This document shows positions 17,233 to 29,200 of a stretch of DNA of 64,000 bases, piece by piece. Where the stretch lies: positions 8,365 to 72,364 of the forward strand of contig JAZUKL010000005.1 of the NCBI GenBank assembly GCA_045643245.1. Reading direction: 5' to 3'. The position numbers and the translations under genes were made by a program. Numbering within the stretch: position 1 is the first letter of the stretch; each line of letters starts with the position of its first letter. This DNA is from Enterocola sp045643245. GTDB lineage: Bacteria; Bacteroidota; Bacteroidia; Bacteroidales; Paludibacteraceae. The notes beneath the pieces are model-generated. The model saw only the letters and a program-made list of their open reading frames with translations. It did not search any database and was not told the DNA's origin.

Positions 17233-20200
17233 CTAATAACTGTTACATTACCTGCCACACGGAATGTGGTGCCGTCTTTATACCTACCTTCTGCTTTATA
17301 AACGTATGTGCCTTGATCAACACACTTGCCTTTATAGTATCCGTCCCAACCAATCATAACATCATTTGACTGATAAACTTGTGTGCCCCACTGGTTATAT
17401 ATCTTCAATGTGTATGTATCAACATTGCGCCATACAGGGTAAAATACCTCAAGAGTTCTGCCGTCTATATCATAACTACCGCCGTTTGACTGCAAAATAT
17501 TAGGTACAAACGCCGTTGGGAATACTACAAATGACTCTTTGCTTATGTGCATATAGTTTTCTTTAACCAAAGTATCCTTACATCCTTGCAAGTCTGTGAC
17601 AGCAAATGTTACCGTGTAAACTCCTGACTCCTGATATTTATGAACAGGATTTTGTTCGGTAGATGTTTCATTATCTCCAAAATTCCAATACCAGTTGACA
17701 ATTTTGTCAGTAGTTTCATCATAGAAATACGCATTGGCATTAGGAATGTACAATTGTGTAAGATTTACAGAGAAATCAGCAATTGGCTGTGGATATACAG
17801 TAATGTAACTGCTGTACATATCCCTCTTCCTTGAACCTATTGCTGTAAGAGTTACTTTATACTTTCCTGCCTTAGTGTAAGTATGTTCTGGGCTTCGCTC
17901 TTCTGATGTGAATCCGTCACCAAAATCCCATTTATAGGAATCAGACTTACCTAATGTTGTGTTATTGAAATAAACGGTAAATGGCACACAATCAGCATCT
18001 TTGTCAACATTGAATGATGCTTCAGGCTCATCAACCACATAAACCTGAACCTCATCGTATGCTTGACAAGTGTAACCGTCCAATGTCCAACGAACAGTAT
18101 TGACACCCGGTTTCAATCCTCTGACAATGGTATTTTCAGAATCAGGCTTGTCAAATGTACCCTCTCCACCATCTGCCATTGACCATGTTCCCTTAATGTT
18201 GGTATCGCCAATCATACGGGCACTGAGTCTATATGTACCATCAAGGCTATAGCCGTCTTTACCTGCATCAGCAAGTTCCTGTAGATTATGAGAAATGACC
18301 TCAACATCTATATGATTGCTGCACGCTCCATAATAAACCTCCCAACGTATAACATTTGTAACCTTTGTGCCTAAGTTTTCAACTTTTGTCTCAACTGAAT
18401 TAGGTGTCAACACATCTCCATCACCATATATTAATGTCCACCTTGGATTACCAAACAATGGCTCCTCCGCTCTCAGCATCACACCGCTTTCACATGTGAT
18501 TATCTCTCTTTGTTCAGGCTCGGTAATACCAGGATTATCATTTGTAACCGCAACAGTGTCAAAGTTCAGACAATACCCGTCTGAGACATCCCAACGGAAC
18601 TTGTTGGCTCCGAACAAAAGATCTTTAACTCTTGTTGCAGGGTTAGTTTCATCTTCAATTGTAGCCTTACCCTCAATCAATGTCCATTTAGCAGTGTAAG
18701 AAGCGTCAAGTTTTGCATTAAGCTGTGCATCGTTCTGACATTTTGTATTGAAATCAACACCTGCCTCAGCAATAGGAAGCGCCCTTATAGGAATAAATTT
18801 GTTTATTGGTTCTGCCTTCATACAAGCATTGCTTGGTACTACTGAAACCGTTCCACTCTGGGTGTATGTGCTAATTTCAACAAGAATGCTTCTTGACCCT
18901 TGTCCTGACACAATTGAGTATCCTGCCGGCAATATCCATTCATAATCTGTAGCCTCAGGTACTTCAGATACAGATAGGGCAAACATAGCGGTATTTGAGC
19001 AAACATACACAGGGGCGGAAATTTCACCCGTTTCTGTTATAGGTTTTGTGATATTGACAAAGATTGAAGATGCACCACCCTTACCGCAATCATTAACACC
19101 TCTGACTTTTATCTCTCCACTGACAGCAGTGATGTCTATCGCAACAACTATATCAGGAGAACCTTCTCCACTCAAAATTGTAAAGCCTTGAGGCAATTCC
19201 CACTCATACCTATCGGCGTACAAAATAGGTGCTGTATGGTATTCATATTCTGAATTCAAGCATACCATATTAGTCCCTGTTACAAGAGTGGCATCAAGAG
19301 GAAGCATACCGACTGTGGTCTTCAACTGTTTCCCAAGATTTGTAATACAATGCTCTCCTGAACGTATTGATTCAAATATAAACAGGTTGTCAGGTCTTAA
19401 TGTTGAGTGTGATATAACCTGACCGTCAGTTGTAACATCCTCCTCATAATGCAAGCCGTTAAATGTATATGTAACAACCCAAGGCGATGTACCTACAGGA
19501 TGCAGTGTAACATCTATTGCACTTGGCTGACATACATACGCCGGCACATCAACTGCAAGATTAGGATATTGATAAGTCTCAACATCAAACTCATAGTCAA
19601 CAGGCGTAGTACAGTTCTCATTTGATACGCTGATTATTGTATAATGTAACTTACCTACCATAGTAGGTGTAATGAGAATCCTTGTATTGGCTTCTGTAAA
19701 CGGACCATCCGTATAGGTGTGGATGCCGTCTGAATAACTTATAGTCCATGGACCTTTATTTCCAAATAGTACATCAACACTTATGGCATCACCTAGACAA
19801 CAGTCACTTCCATGTTCAATTATTGACATAACAGGATTATCATACACAACTACAGAAACCTCACCTGACAATGTGTTTTCACAACCTTGGGCATCAGTAA
19901 CTTTCAATAGAGTGTAAGTACAATTTCTATCAGGTTCTACCATTATAGTAGTTACTTCTGTATCGGTATCTTCAGTAAACACATCGGCACCATCAGTATA
20001 TTCAATCATCCAAGGAGCATTTCCCTTAACATTAAACATCAACGGAAGTTCATCACCCTTGCATACTTCATTTTGTCCCGAAATTGATGCCTTATACTCA
20101 ACAGGAGATGTAATTACAAATGTGGAGTCTACCCTACAACCATTTTTATCAGTAACCTTCAAATTGTAGTTGCCTGCAAGAAGCTCATTCTGGTCTTTTG

Positions 20201-23200
20201 CATCCGTAACCACTCCAAAACCTGACCATAAATAGTTGTAATCAAGAACACCGCCGGTTACATCAATTGTAATTGAACCCGTCTTATCACCATAGCAAAC
20301 ATTATTTACAATGTCAGCCTTCAATACTATAGTGTCAGGTTGTGTAACCTCAGCAGAGAACTGTGATAAAGGTTTACACCCTTTAGAATCCTCAATATAG
20401 GCGGTATATGTTCCGGCAATCAAATTTGAAATATTAAACACTCCTGTCTTTGAAACCTTAGGTCCTTGCCAAGTGATGTTGTAATTTCTACTACCACCTG
20501 TCACTTGCAAGTTCAGGAATCCGTCTCTATCACCATAACATGTGAGTTCTGTTTTACTTGACTCCAACAACTTCCACTCTACAGGAGCAACCTCATAAAT
20601 TTCATAACTTGCATTAAACTTATTTCCACGCTGATCTGTAATCTCAACATAATATACATCAGGTTCCAAATCATATATCAATAATTGGTCTGATGTGAAT
20701 CCCTTATCAGATGTCCAACTACAAATATATGGTTCATCGCCGCCCGTAACGCTAAGTTCAATGTAACCCTTATCTCCATTGCATCTCAACTGTTTTACAA
20801 CAGGCGATACTATCATGGTTGCAGGCTCTTTAACAGTTACAGTTATTGACTTTGTACATTCAAATTGGTCCTTAACAACAAGGGTATATGTACCTGCCAC
20901 TAAATTATACTGATTTAAATCACCTTGTTTTGCAGGGTCTATGCCTCTTCCGCTCCAAGAGTATGATAGTGGTGGAGTTCCTCCTGTTACGCTTACTTCT
21001 ATACTTCCGTCATTCCCACCGTGAACAGAGACATCTGTTACTTTCAAAACATCAATTACAATAAGAGAAGATGCATTAATCAAGAAGTTATCAGATGCCG
21101 TACAACTATTTGCATCTTCAACGCCAAGAGTATAATAACCTGCTCCAAGATGTGCAAGATGAGAGCCGTGACCTATTATGTTACCTGTCTCATCATACCA
21201 ATTATAACTATATGGTGGGGTACCTGCACCATCAGGAATATGTGCATAAGCCTCACCATCAAGAATACCGTCACAAAGAACGCTCGGGGCATCGACAGTT
21301 ACAGTAAGTATATTTGGTTCTGAAATTATAACTGAACTAGAACGTGTACAACCAGCATTATCACTTACCGTAAATGTATATGTATCAGCCTTTAACGATT
21401 CCTCTCTATAATTGGATGACCTCCAAGTACCATCACTATTAACCCACTCAGGAACATATACACCTGTACCACCTGTCACCTGAGCCTCAATCACACCCAA
21501 TTTATCTCCGTAGCAAGGCTCGTCAGTAGAAGTAAGTGATATTGCCATTTCAGTACGGCTTGCTAATGTAAACACTTTGGACTCCGTGCATCCGTTGGCA
21601 TCCTCCACCTCTACTCTATATACCCCACCTGCAACAAGCGTTGTCTGATTTTGTGCATCAGGAACCAATCCTTCATCGCCTGTCCACTTAAACGTATAAG
21701 GTGCTGTTCCACCTGTTACATTAAGCGTGATGGCACCGTTCTTATCTCCGAAACACTTGACATCAGAAACAACACCGTCTATAGCAAGAGGTTCTGCAGG
21801 ACCCGTAATATCAACAGTAAAGTTACTGTTTACACATCCTGACGCATCTGTAAGTTTAACCGAATATGAACCGACCCCAATATTATTCAAATATGATGAG
21901 TCTGCAACAGATGTTATGTCTGGTCCGTTCCATAATGCCTTATAAGGCTCCACACCACCACTGTAAATCATCTTTATGGCTGCACTCTTATCTCCAAAAC
22001 ACTTAACACTGAGAATTGAAGCGGAAGCGTTCATTTCCGCTGTCAAAGCATCAGGCTCAGCAACCTCAAATGTTCTTGTAACCGTAGCTCCGTTTGCATC
22101 TGTAACCACAACCGTATATTTATCTGCAACCACATTCACTATATCCTTAGTTGTGGCAACAAAACCTTTATCTGATGTCCAATCAAATGTATAGTTTCCT
22201 GCTCCGCCTTTTACAGAAAGGAGTATGCTACCCGTAGCAGTTCCATTACACATTACATTCTTAATGGTTTCTGACACTTCAAGAACGCTTGGCTCAAATA
22301 TTGATATTTTTTCACCTACAACACAGTTGTTATTATCTGTCTCTTCTACAAAATAATCACCTGCAAGCAAATCTATGATTGTGGCATCGTGTCTGTTAAG
22401 GTCTGTAATACTTGGACCTGATGTCCATAAGAATGAATATGCCGGTGAACCACCTACACCCGATACTGCAATCTTACCGGTTGCCTCACCTGCAATAGTA
22501 ACATCATCCTTTGTATATGTCAAAGACAAGACATCAGGTTGAGTGACAGTAAGTACATCTGTTTGCAACATACATCCATTTGCATCTGTAACAATTGCAC
22601 GATACGCACCTGGTGCCAAATTTGTAGCCTCTGACAATGTTGCAATAACAGTTGACATATCAGAACTTTCATACCATGCGTAGCTGTATGCCTCAACACC
22701 TCCTTGAGGAGTGACTGTAACTTTACCGTCATTTGCCCCGTTACAAGAGATATTATAGACACCTGTTGTTGCGGTAAGTTCTGACGGTTGGGTTATTTCA
22801 TATACTGAATTGCCTTTGCAACCTAATTTATCAGTAATCTCAACGTAGTATAAACCAGCCTTGCTTAGAGAAGGCACTATTGAATCGGTTGAGATTTGTA
22901 CCCCTTCAAATGACCATGCAAAACTATAAGGATATACACCACCGCTAACCTCTGACCATACCTTGCCGTTATTGCTCTCAAAGCAAGTCAGGTTTTCTCC
23001 AAAGGCGGTTATGCTTATAGGTGCAGGGTCAAATAGTGTGAATGTTTTGTCTATTGTACAGCCATTTGCATCGGTGATATTAACTCCAAACAGACCTCCG
23101 TTAAGATTATATTGGTTCTGTTGGTCTTCAACGACACCTACACCAGACCACTTAAATGTATATGGTGCAGTTCCGCCTTCAACATCTATCTCTATACTGC

Positions 23201-26200
23201 CTGCTCCTTCTCCGCTACATACATTTTCAGTAATACGGACATCAGTTATTGCAAGTGGTTTTGCCGGTTGTGTAATGTTTTGTGAAAGAGATGTTTCACA
23301 AGCATTTGCATCAACTATCCTGACTTGATATGAACCTGCAGCAAGATTGAATATATGAGCCGAATCAGCAATTTGTTCCGGATTCACTCCTATCCAATTT
23401 ACACTGAATGGTTCTGTGCCACCGTTAATTGCAATATCAATATTTGCTGTGGCATCACCAAAACACTTCTCCTCAAAATTAGATGAAATAACGGTCTCTA
23501 CAGTGAGTGTCTGAGGCTCTGTCACCTTATAATCATTCTCATAAACATTGCCCACAGCATCAGTAATCACCACATGATACATTCCTGCCTTAACATTAAG
23601 CACATCCTTATCTGTGGTTGTAGTGCCATCGGGGTGAGTCCATAAATATGAGTATTGAGGGGTTGCTCCCAACACTGTAAGGTTAATATAGGCATCTGAA
23701 CCTCCGTTACAACTTACATTCTTAATCTTATCCGTAACTATGAATGGTGTAGGCTCCGTTACTATAGCAGATACATCATACGTACAACCACGGTTATCTG
23801 TAACCGTTGCAAAGTAGTTGCCTGCCAACAAGTCTGTTTGATTCTGCAAGCCCTCAGTAGCAGGTGTGATGCTTCTTCCTGACCAGTGATAAGAGTATGG
23901 TGTCATACCGCCTTGAACGGCTATGTCTATCTCACCCTCCGCAGCACCTATAACATCTACATTCTTAACCCTTGTAACAACAGCTTTTAATGGTTCCGGA
24001 TTTACAAGTGTCTCAGTGGCAAACGCTGTGCAACCGTTTACGTCTGTTACTGTTACTTGGTATGTTCCGCTTGGAACATCTACCAGAGTAGCGTCAACAC
24101 CTACAACAGTTCCCGTGTTCAAATCTATCCACTGATATGTAGGTGTGCCTGTACCACCCTGTGGTACCGCTCTTAACATACCTGTGCTTGTACCCGTACA
24201 ATTAACCTCCTGTTTCTGTATTGTAACTGTAAGCTCTTGAGGCTGGGTTATTTCAAAGTCTGCCGTACGCTCACATCCTACACTATCCGTAACAGAATAG
24301 TGGTATTCACCTACATTCAGGTTCATATCAAGTGAATCTTTGACAGATATTGAGCCACCTGCTGTCTGGGTTAGTTGATGGTCATACGGGAATCTGCCAC
24401 CTGTTACGGTAGCAACAAACTGACCATTTGACAAACCATTACAGGTTATGTTGCGGATCTCATACTCCATCTTCAGTTTCTCCACACTTATAACCTTTGA
24501 CATGGCGTAACGACAACCGTGGTCAGAAGCCTCTATCTTGCAAAGTGCAATATCGTATGGTCCGTCAAGAGCCTTAAACTGCAATGAATCACCTGTACCT
24601 ATGCGGTCTTCAAAGAAGTTATTGTTTACACTTAATGTATATTTTACGCCAACCTCAGATTTTGCCATCTTTATGGCATTGTTACCATCACGGCAATATA
24701 GTCCTATCTGAGGTATATCAAGAAGTCTTTCTATATAGAATGACTTGACTTTAGATGTTCCGCATATTGTATCGCCGTCCTCAACTAAGTAATGCTTCAT
24801 TGTAACTGAATACATTCCTTTATCCAATTGTTTTGGATAGATAACAGCGGTACCATCATGATTATCCCTAAATGCAGGAGAATCATTTTCACTGAAAATG
24901 AAGTCTGTATTATCTGTATGATTTGCCTGCAGAATTACATAATCTCTATCTCCGCATATATATGACAAGTGTTCATAGCCACCAAAATCAGATGCCTCAT
25001 TAAGTATTCTAAACTGATTTGTAAGGGTTGACTCACACTGTTCTGTCTCACCTGTCTTTAATTGATACTCAATTTGATAATGATAGGTAACATTGTATGA
25101 TGTATGGAAATCTCCCTTTGTCAAATCCATTGTGGCATAGCCCTCTCTTACAGGGTCTATGGTCAGGAATGAAGGACCTGTAAACCAGCCTTCTCCCTCT
25201 TCGGTAGGGAATCCGAATATTGTTACCTCACCCTCAGGACTGCAATATACAGGTTCCAAATCAAATATGGCAAGATTGTCTGTACCACGAACTTGAATCT
25301 GTGTTGAATCAGATGATACACAACCATACTCATTCTTAACCTCATAACCTATTTTATAAACTCCCAACCCTGCCTTATCAGTGTAGAATGTGGTGTTAAT
25401 CAAAGAGCCCTCAGGGGCATCTGTCCAATAGTGTCCGCCAAACGGAGTGGCAGCAAGTTTAAGTGGCGTAGCAGAGCGGCAGTAATCTGACTTCAGATGC
25501 ATGTCAACAGGTGTTGGGGCATACACATCTGTAGTTTCTGAATATGACCAATCACAGACTCCGTCCTGATAGTCATACACTATCTTATAGTGTCCTTCTC
25601 CCCAAGTAGGACGGAAATAAACAGGTGTTGTAGAAGGAGCAACCGCTTCAACCAATTCCCAATCAGCATCAGAAGAACAACTTGTTCCGTTCTTACATTT
25701 ATAGATATTCACTATACCCTCTGTCGGGGTATCTGACTCAATTGTAAGAGGTACGTCCTCATCATAATCACAATAACTTGGCTTAAGTCCGAATGGCTTT
25801 ATATTTACTGGCGCCTTGATTGTAAATGGAGCTGAATATTTATGAGGGCAACCCTTTTCATCCATTATAGTATAAATAGCCTGATGTGACCCTTGTTCAT
25901 ACATATTAGGCTTAAACCAAACTCTTCCGTCGTGCTGAGTAATTATTGATGATGCTGGTGACATAGAGAATACACCAGATACGTTGTCTGCCCTTATCTC
26001 TGCACTTTCTGACTTGGAGCAGAGTGTCTGTTGAGGGTCATAATAGAACCCTTTCATATCAACAAGTTCCTGATTATCAACTTTTACAGAAATTTGCTTT
26101 GTCTTTCTGGCATCACAGCCAAACTCATCAGTTATATGGTATGTAACCCAATAAGTTCCTGCTGAATAATCTGAGAAATCAGCCTGAGCCCTATTGGGAT

Positions 26201-29200
26201 CTGTTATTGTAATTTTAGCCACTGCCGCAGGCTCCTCCGCACGCACCTCCCATTGTCCGTTCTTCTGTTGTGGATAGCCTTGTAGATGAAGCATCTTATC
26301 CTGGTCATCAACATTTGGCAGGCAATATGAATAAGAGGGTTGATAAGGAGGTCCGAACTCCGGAACTACCATCCAATCCACCTCATTGAGAACCGCACTG
26401 ACATACAACACAACAGTTGTGTCAAATGAGCAATGTTCAAGTCCGTAAGTGTATTTAAGTTCAACAGTTGATGTTGTCTTAACCTTGGAGAAATCAAGTC
26501 TGTTTGTACCTTGAAGCACTTCTGTCGGCACAGTTGAGAACATACCGCCCTCAGGTGTGGCGGAGACTATAGCCTCCTCACTATTGCAGTAGTTCATAGA
26601 CTCCTTTAACCCGGAAATGACTATAGGCTCTTCTGAGACAACTTTAACAGTTACACTATCCTCTATCACACAGCCTGTCTCTGTCTCTGCATATAAAGAA
26701 TATTTAGTGGTTGTAAACGGCTGAACTGTTATACTAGGTACATTCATAGCACCGGTACTCCACTTGTATATTGCTGTTCCACCTGCATAGTCAATTGACA
26801 ATGTAACTGATTCTCCAGGGCAGATGGCGTTATGCGGCTGTGATGAATGTATTTTGAAATCAGCCACTGATTCCAAATCCAAATCAAGTTCAGGTTTACC
26901 TCCCGTAGTAAAGTAGTTGGTGCAATATGTATCAGTAATACGCTCTATCTTAATTACCACAGAACTCATAGGAGTAATAGCGTATTCAAACGTATTGGTA
27001 TCTGTATGTTCATTTCTACTGACTCCATTCTCTGAAATCACAAAATCAAAAGGAGCCTCACCCTTAAACACCACCTGTATTATAGCCTCCTCACCAGGGC
27101 AAGCCACATCACCCATTATGTTAATCTTAGCAGTAGGTGCCTCTCTTTCAATAATGGTTGCCTTGCCAAGCATATCTTTCTCACATTCAGTACCTATCAC
27201 CCTTGCTTTTACAGTATATACACCTGCAGGGTTATCATACCATTGCATTTTTGCCCCTGTACCTTGAATATAATCAACCACTTGAACTCCATTACGCAAC
27301 AAAGCGTACTCTACATTATGCTCAGAACTTGACAATGCAACTATCATAGCATCAGTAGGGTGTCCTTTACAATAATTATTATCACCGGACACCTCATACT
27401 GTATAGGATAATCCACCTTTGAAATTTTAACAGCATCGGTGCTTGAACAGAATGGTTCATCGTGCAGCGTAGCCCTTACTGTAAAATTCAAGTCCTCCGT
27501 AATAGGAACAGTAGTAGGCTGTGATATGTTTGGATTATCAACTTTGTCAGCAGGAGTCCATACATAATCCACACCTAACTCGCTTGCTGTACCCAATACG
27601 TGTGTACCTCCATAACAAACCTTAGCATCCTCACCTGCAAATGCAACCGGAGAAGGAATAATTTTTGCTGTAGCATTAATTTCTGACTCACACCTTTCAG
27701 TATCAGACAATTTTCTTGATGCATGCAATGTGAAGACATTGTCGGTTCTCAAAGGTTTTGTGGTTATTTTATATGATACAGCCGAACCTTGAATTGAATC
27801 GACAGGAGTCCATGAATATGTAACATCACTCTCATTGACAATGTTCTCAAATGTTGCCGAGCCGCCTGTACATATAGAAACCAAGTCCTTAACAAGCTCA
27901 ACTATTGGTTTTTCAACAACCGTTACAGTAACTGATGATGTTGCATTACAAGTGGTTAAAGATGTATTATATGCAGTTACAGTAAATGTAACGGTAGCAG
28001 AAAGCGGTCTAGTAACAGGATTTGGTATGGTTGGATCCTCAAGCAGATTTGCAGGTTCCCAAGAATAAGAGATTTCTGAGGAAGGTATAACGCTTTCTCC
28101 TAACTGAACTGTGGAGCCAGAGCATATTTTTTGGTCAGGTCCAGCATAAACGGAAGGTGTTCTACGTATATCTACTTTAACCTCAACTCTTTTACTCTCG
28201 CACCCCTTGTCTGAGAGTTGTGCAACCCAGTAAGACTTCTCACCAGGTACAGACATATCAAAATCAGGCACTGACGGTGTTGCTGTAGTTGAAGTTTCTG
28301 TTTCATACCAACGTAGTTCACCCGTTGCTGTAACCAAATCAGCCCATTTGCCGTAACCTACCTTTTGACACTCTTTATAATTATTGACTTTAGGTGCCTG
28401 TGGGTTCTGATAGACAACAGCCGTAACCTCCACCTTTGCACTTTCACAACCGTCAGCAGATGTTTGAGACACCCAATATGATGATGACTGCGGTGCATTG
28501 GTATCAAATGTGGTTACCTGTATTGGGGTGGTTGAAGTTTCTGTAGCATACCATTTCACAGTACCTGTAGCGGACACTAATGAACTCCAATTCTTTGTTC
28601 CTATAACAGGGCATTCTGCGTATGAAGACACAATTGGATACGCTGGCAAGGCAATTACGTTTACCTTTACCTCAACCTTTGGACTATAGCACTCCGATGT
28701 TGTCTTTTGTGCCACCCAATATGATTTGACACCAACCTCCGCTGTATTAAAGCTTGCAGGTGTTGGTATCTCCACATCAGAGCCTTGACTTTCAAACCAT
28801 ACCAAGGTCATACCCTCATCCTTTGTAACCAAAGATGTCCACGCTTTTGTTCCTGGTGTAGCACACGCACTATAAGAGGTTACGTCTGGCTCTTTTGGAG
28901 AAACCAAATATTTCTGAGACTTGGTCTCTGTTGCGGATTTACAGGAGTGAGTGTCTTCTGTTGAGGTTGTTGCCACCACATTTATGGTATATGTTTGTCC
29001 GTCAACAGGATTTGCAACTTTATATGCGTTACCAGTAGGTGATACGGGGGTTCCGTCCAAATTCCATGAATATGTGGAATAAGGGTCTGGCGATGACAGT
29101 GTAAATATTACAGCCTCACCGCAGCCGTCATTTGTGGTTATCTCAGGTTTTTCAGGTATTTTGATGTATGTGTTAACGGCTTCACCTGTCTGAGAGTCGC

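Noticed and set aside
20094..24470. Assembly artefact explaining the repeat array
   Set aside because: The three units differ throughout at protein level, so they are not collapsed or duplicated copies of one read set.
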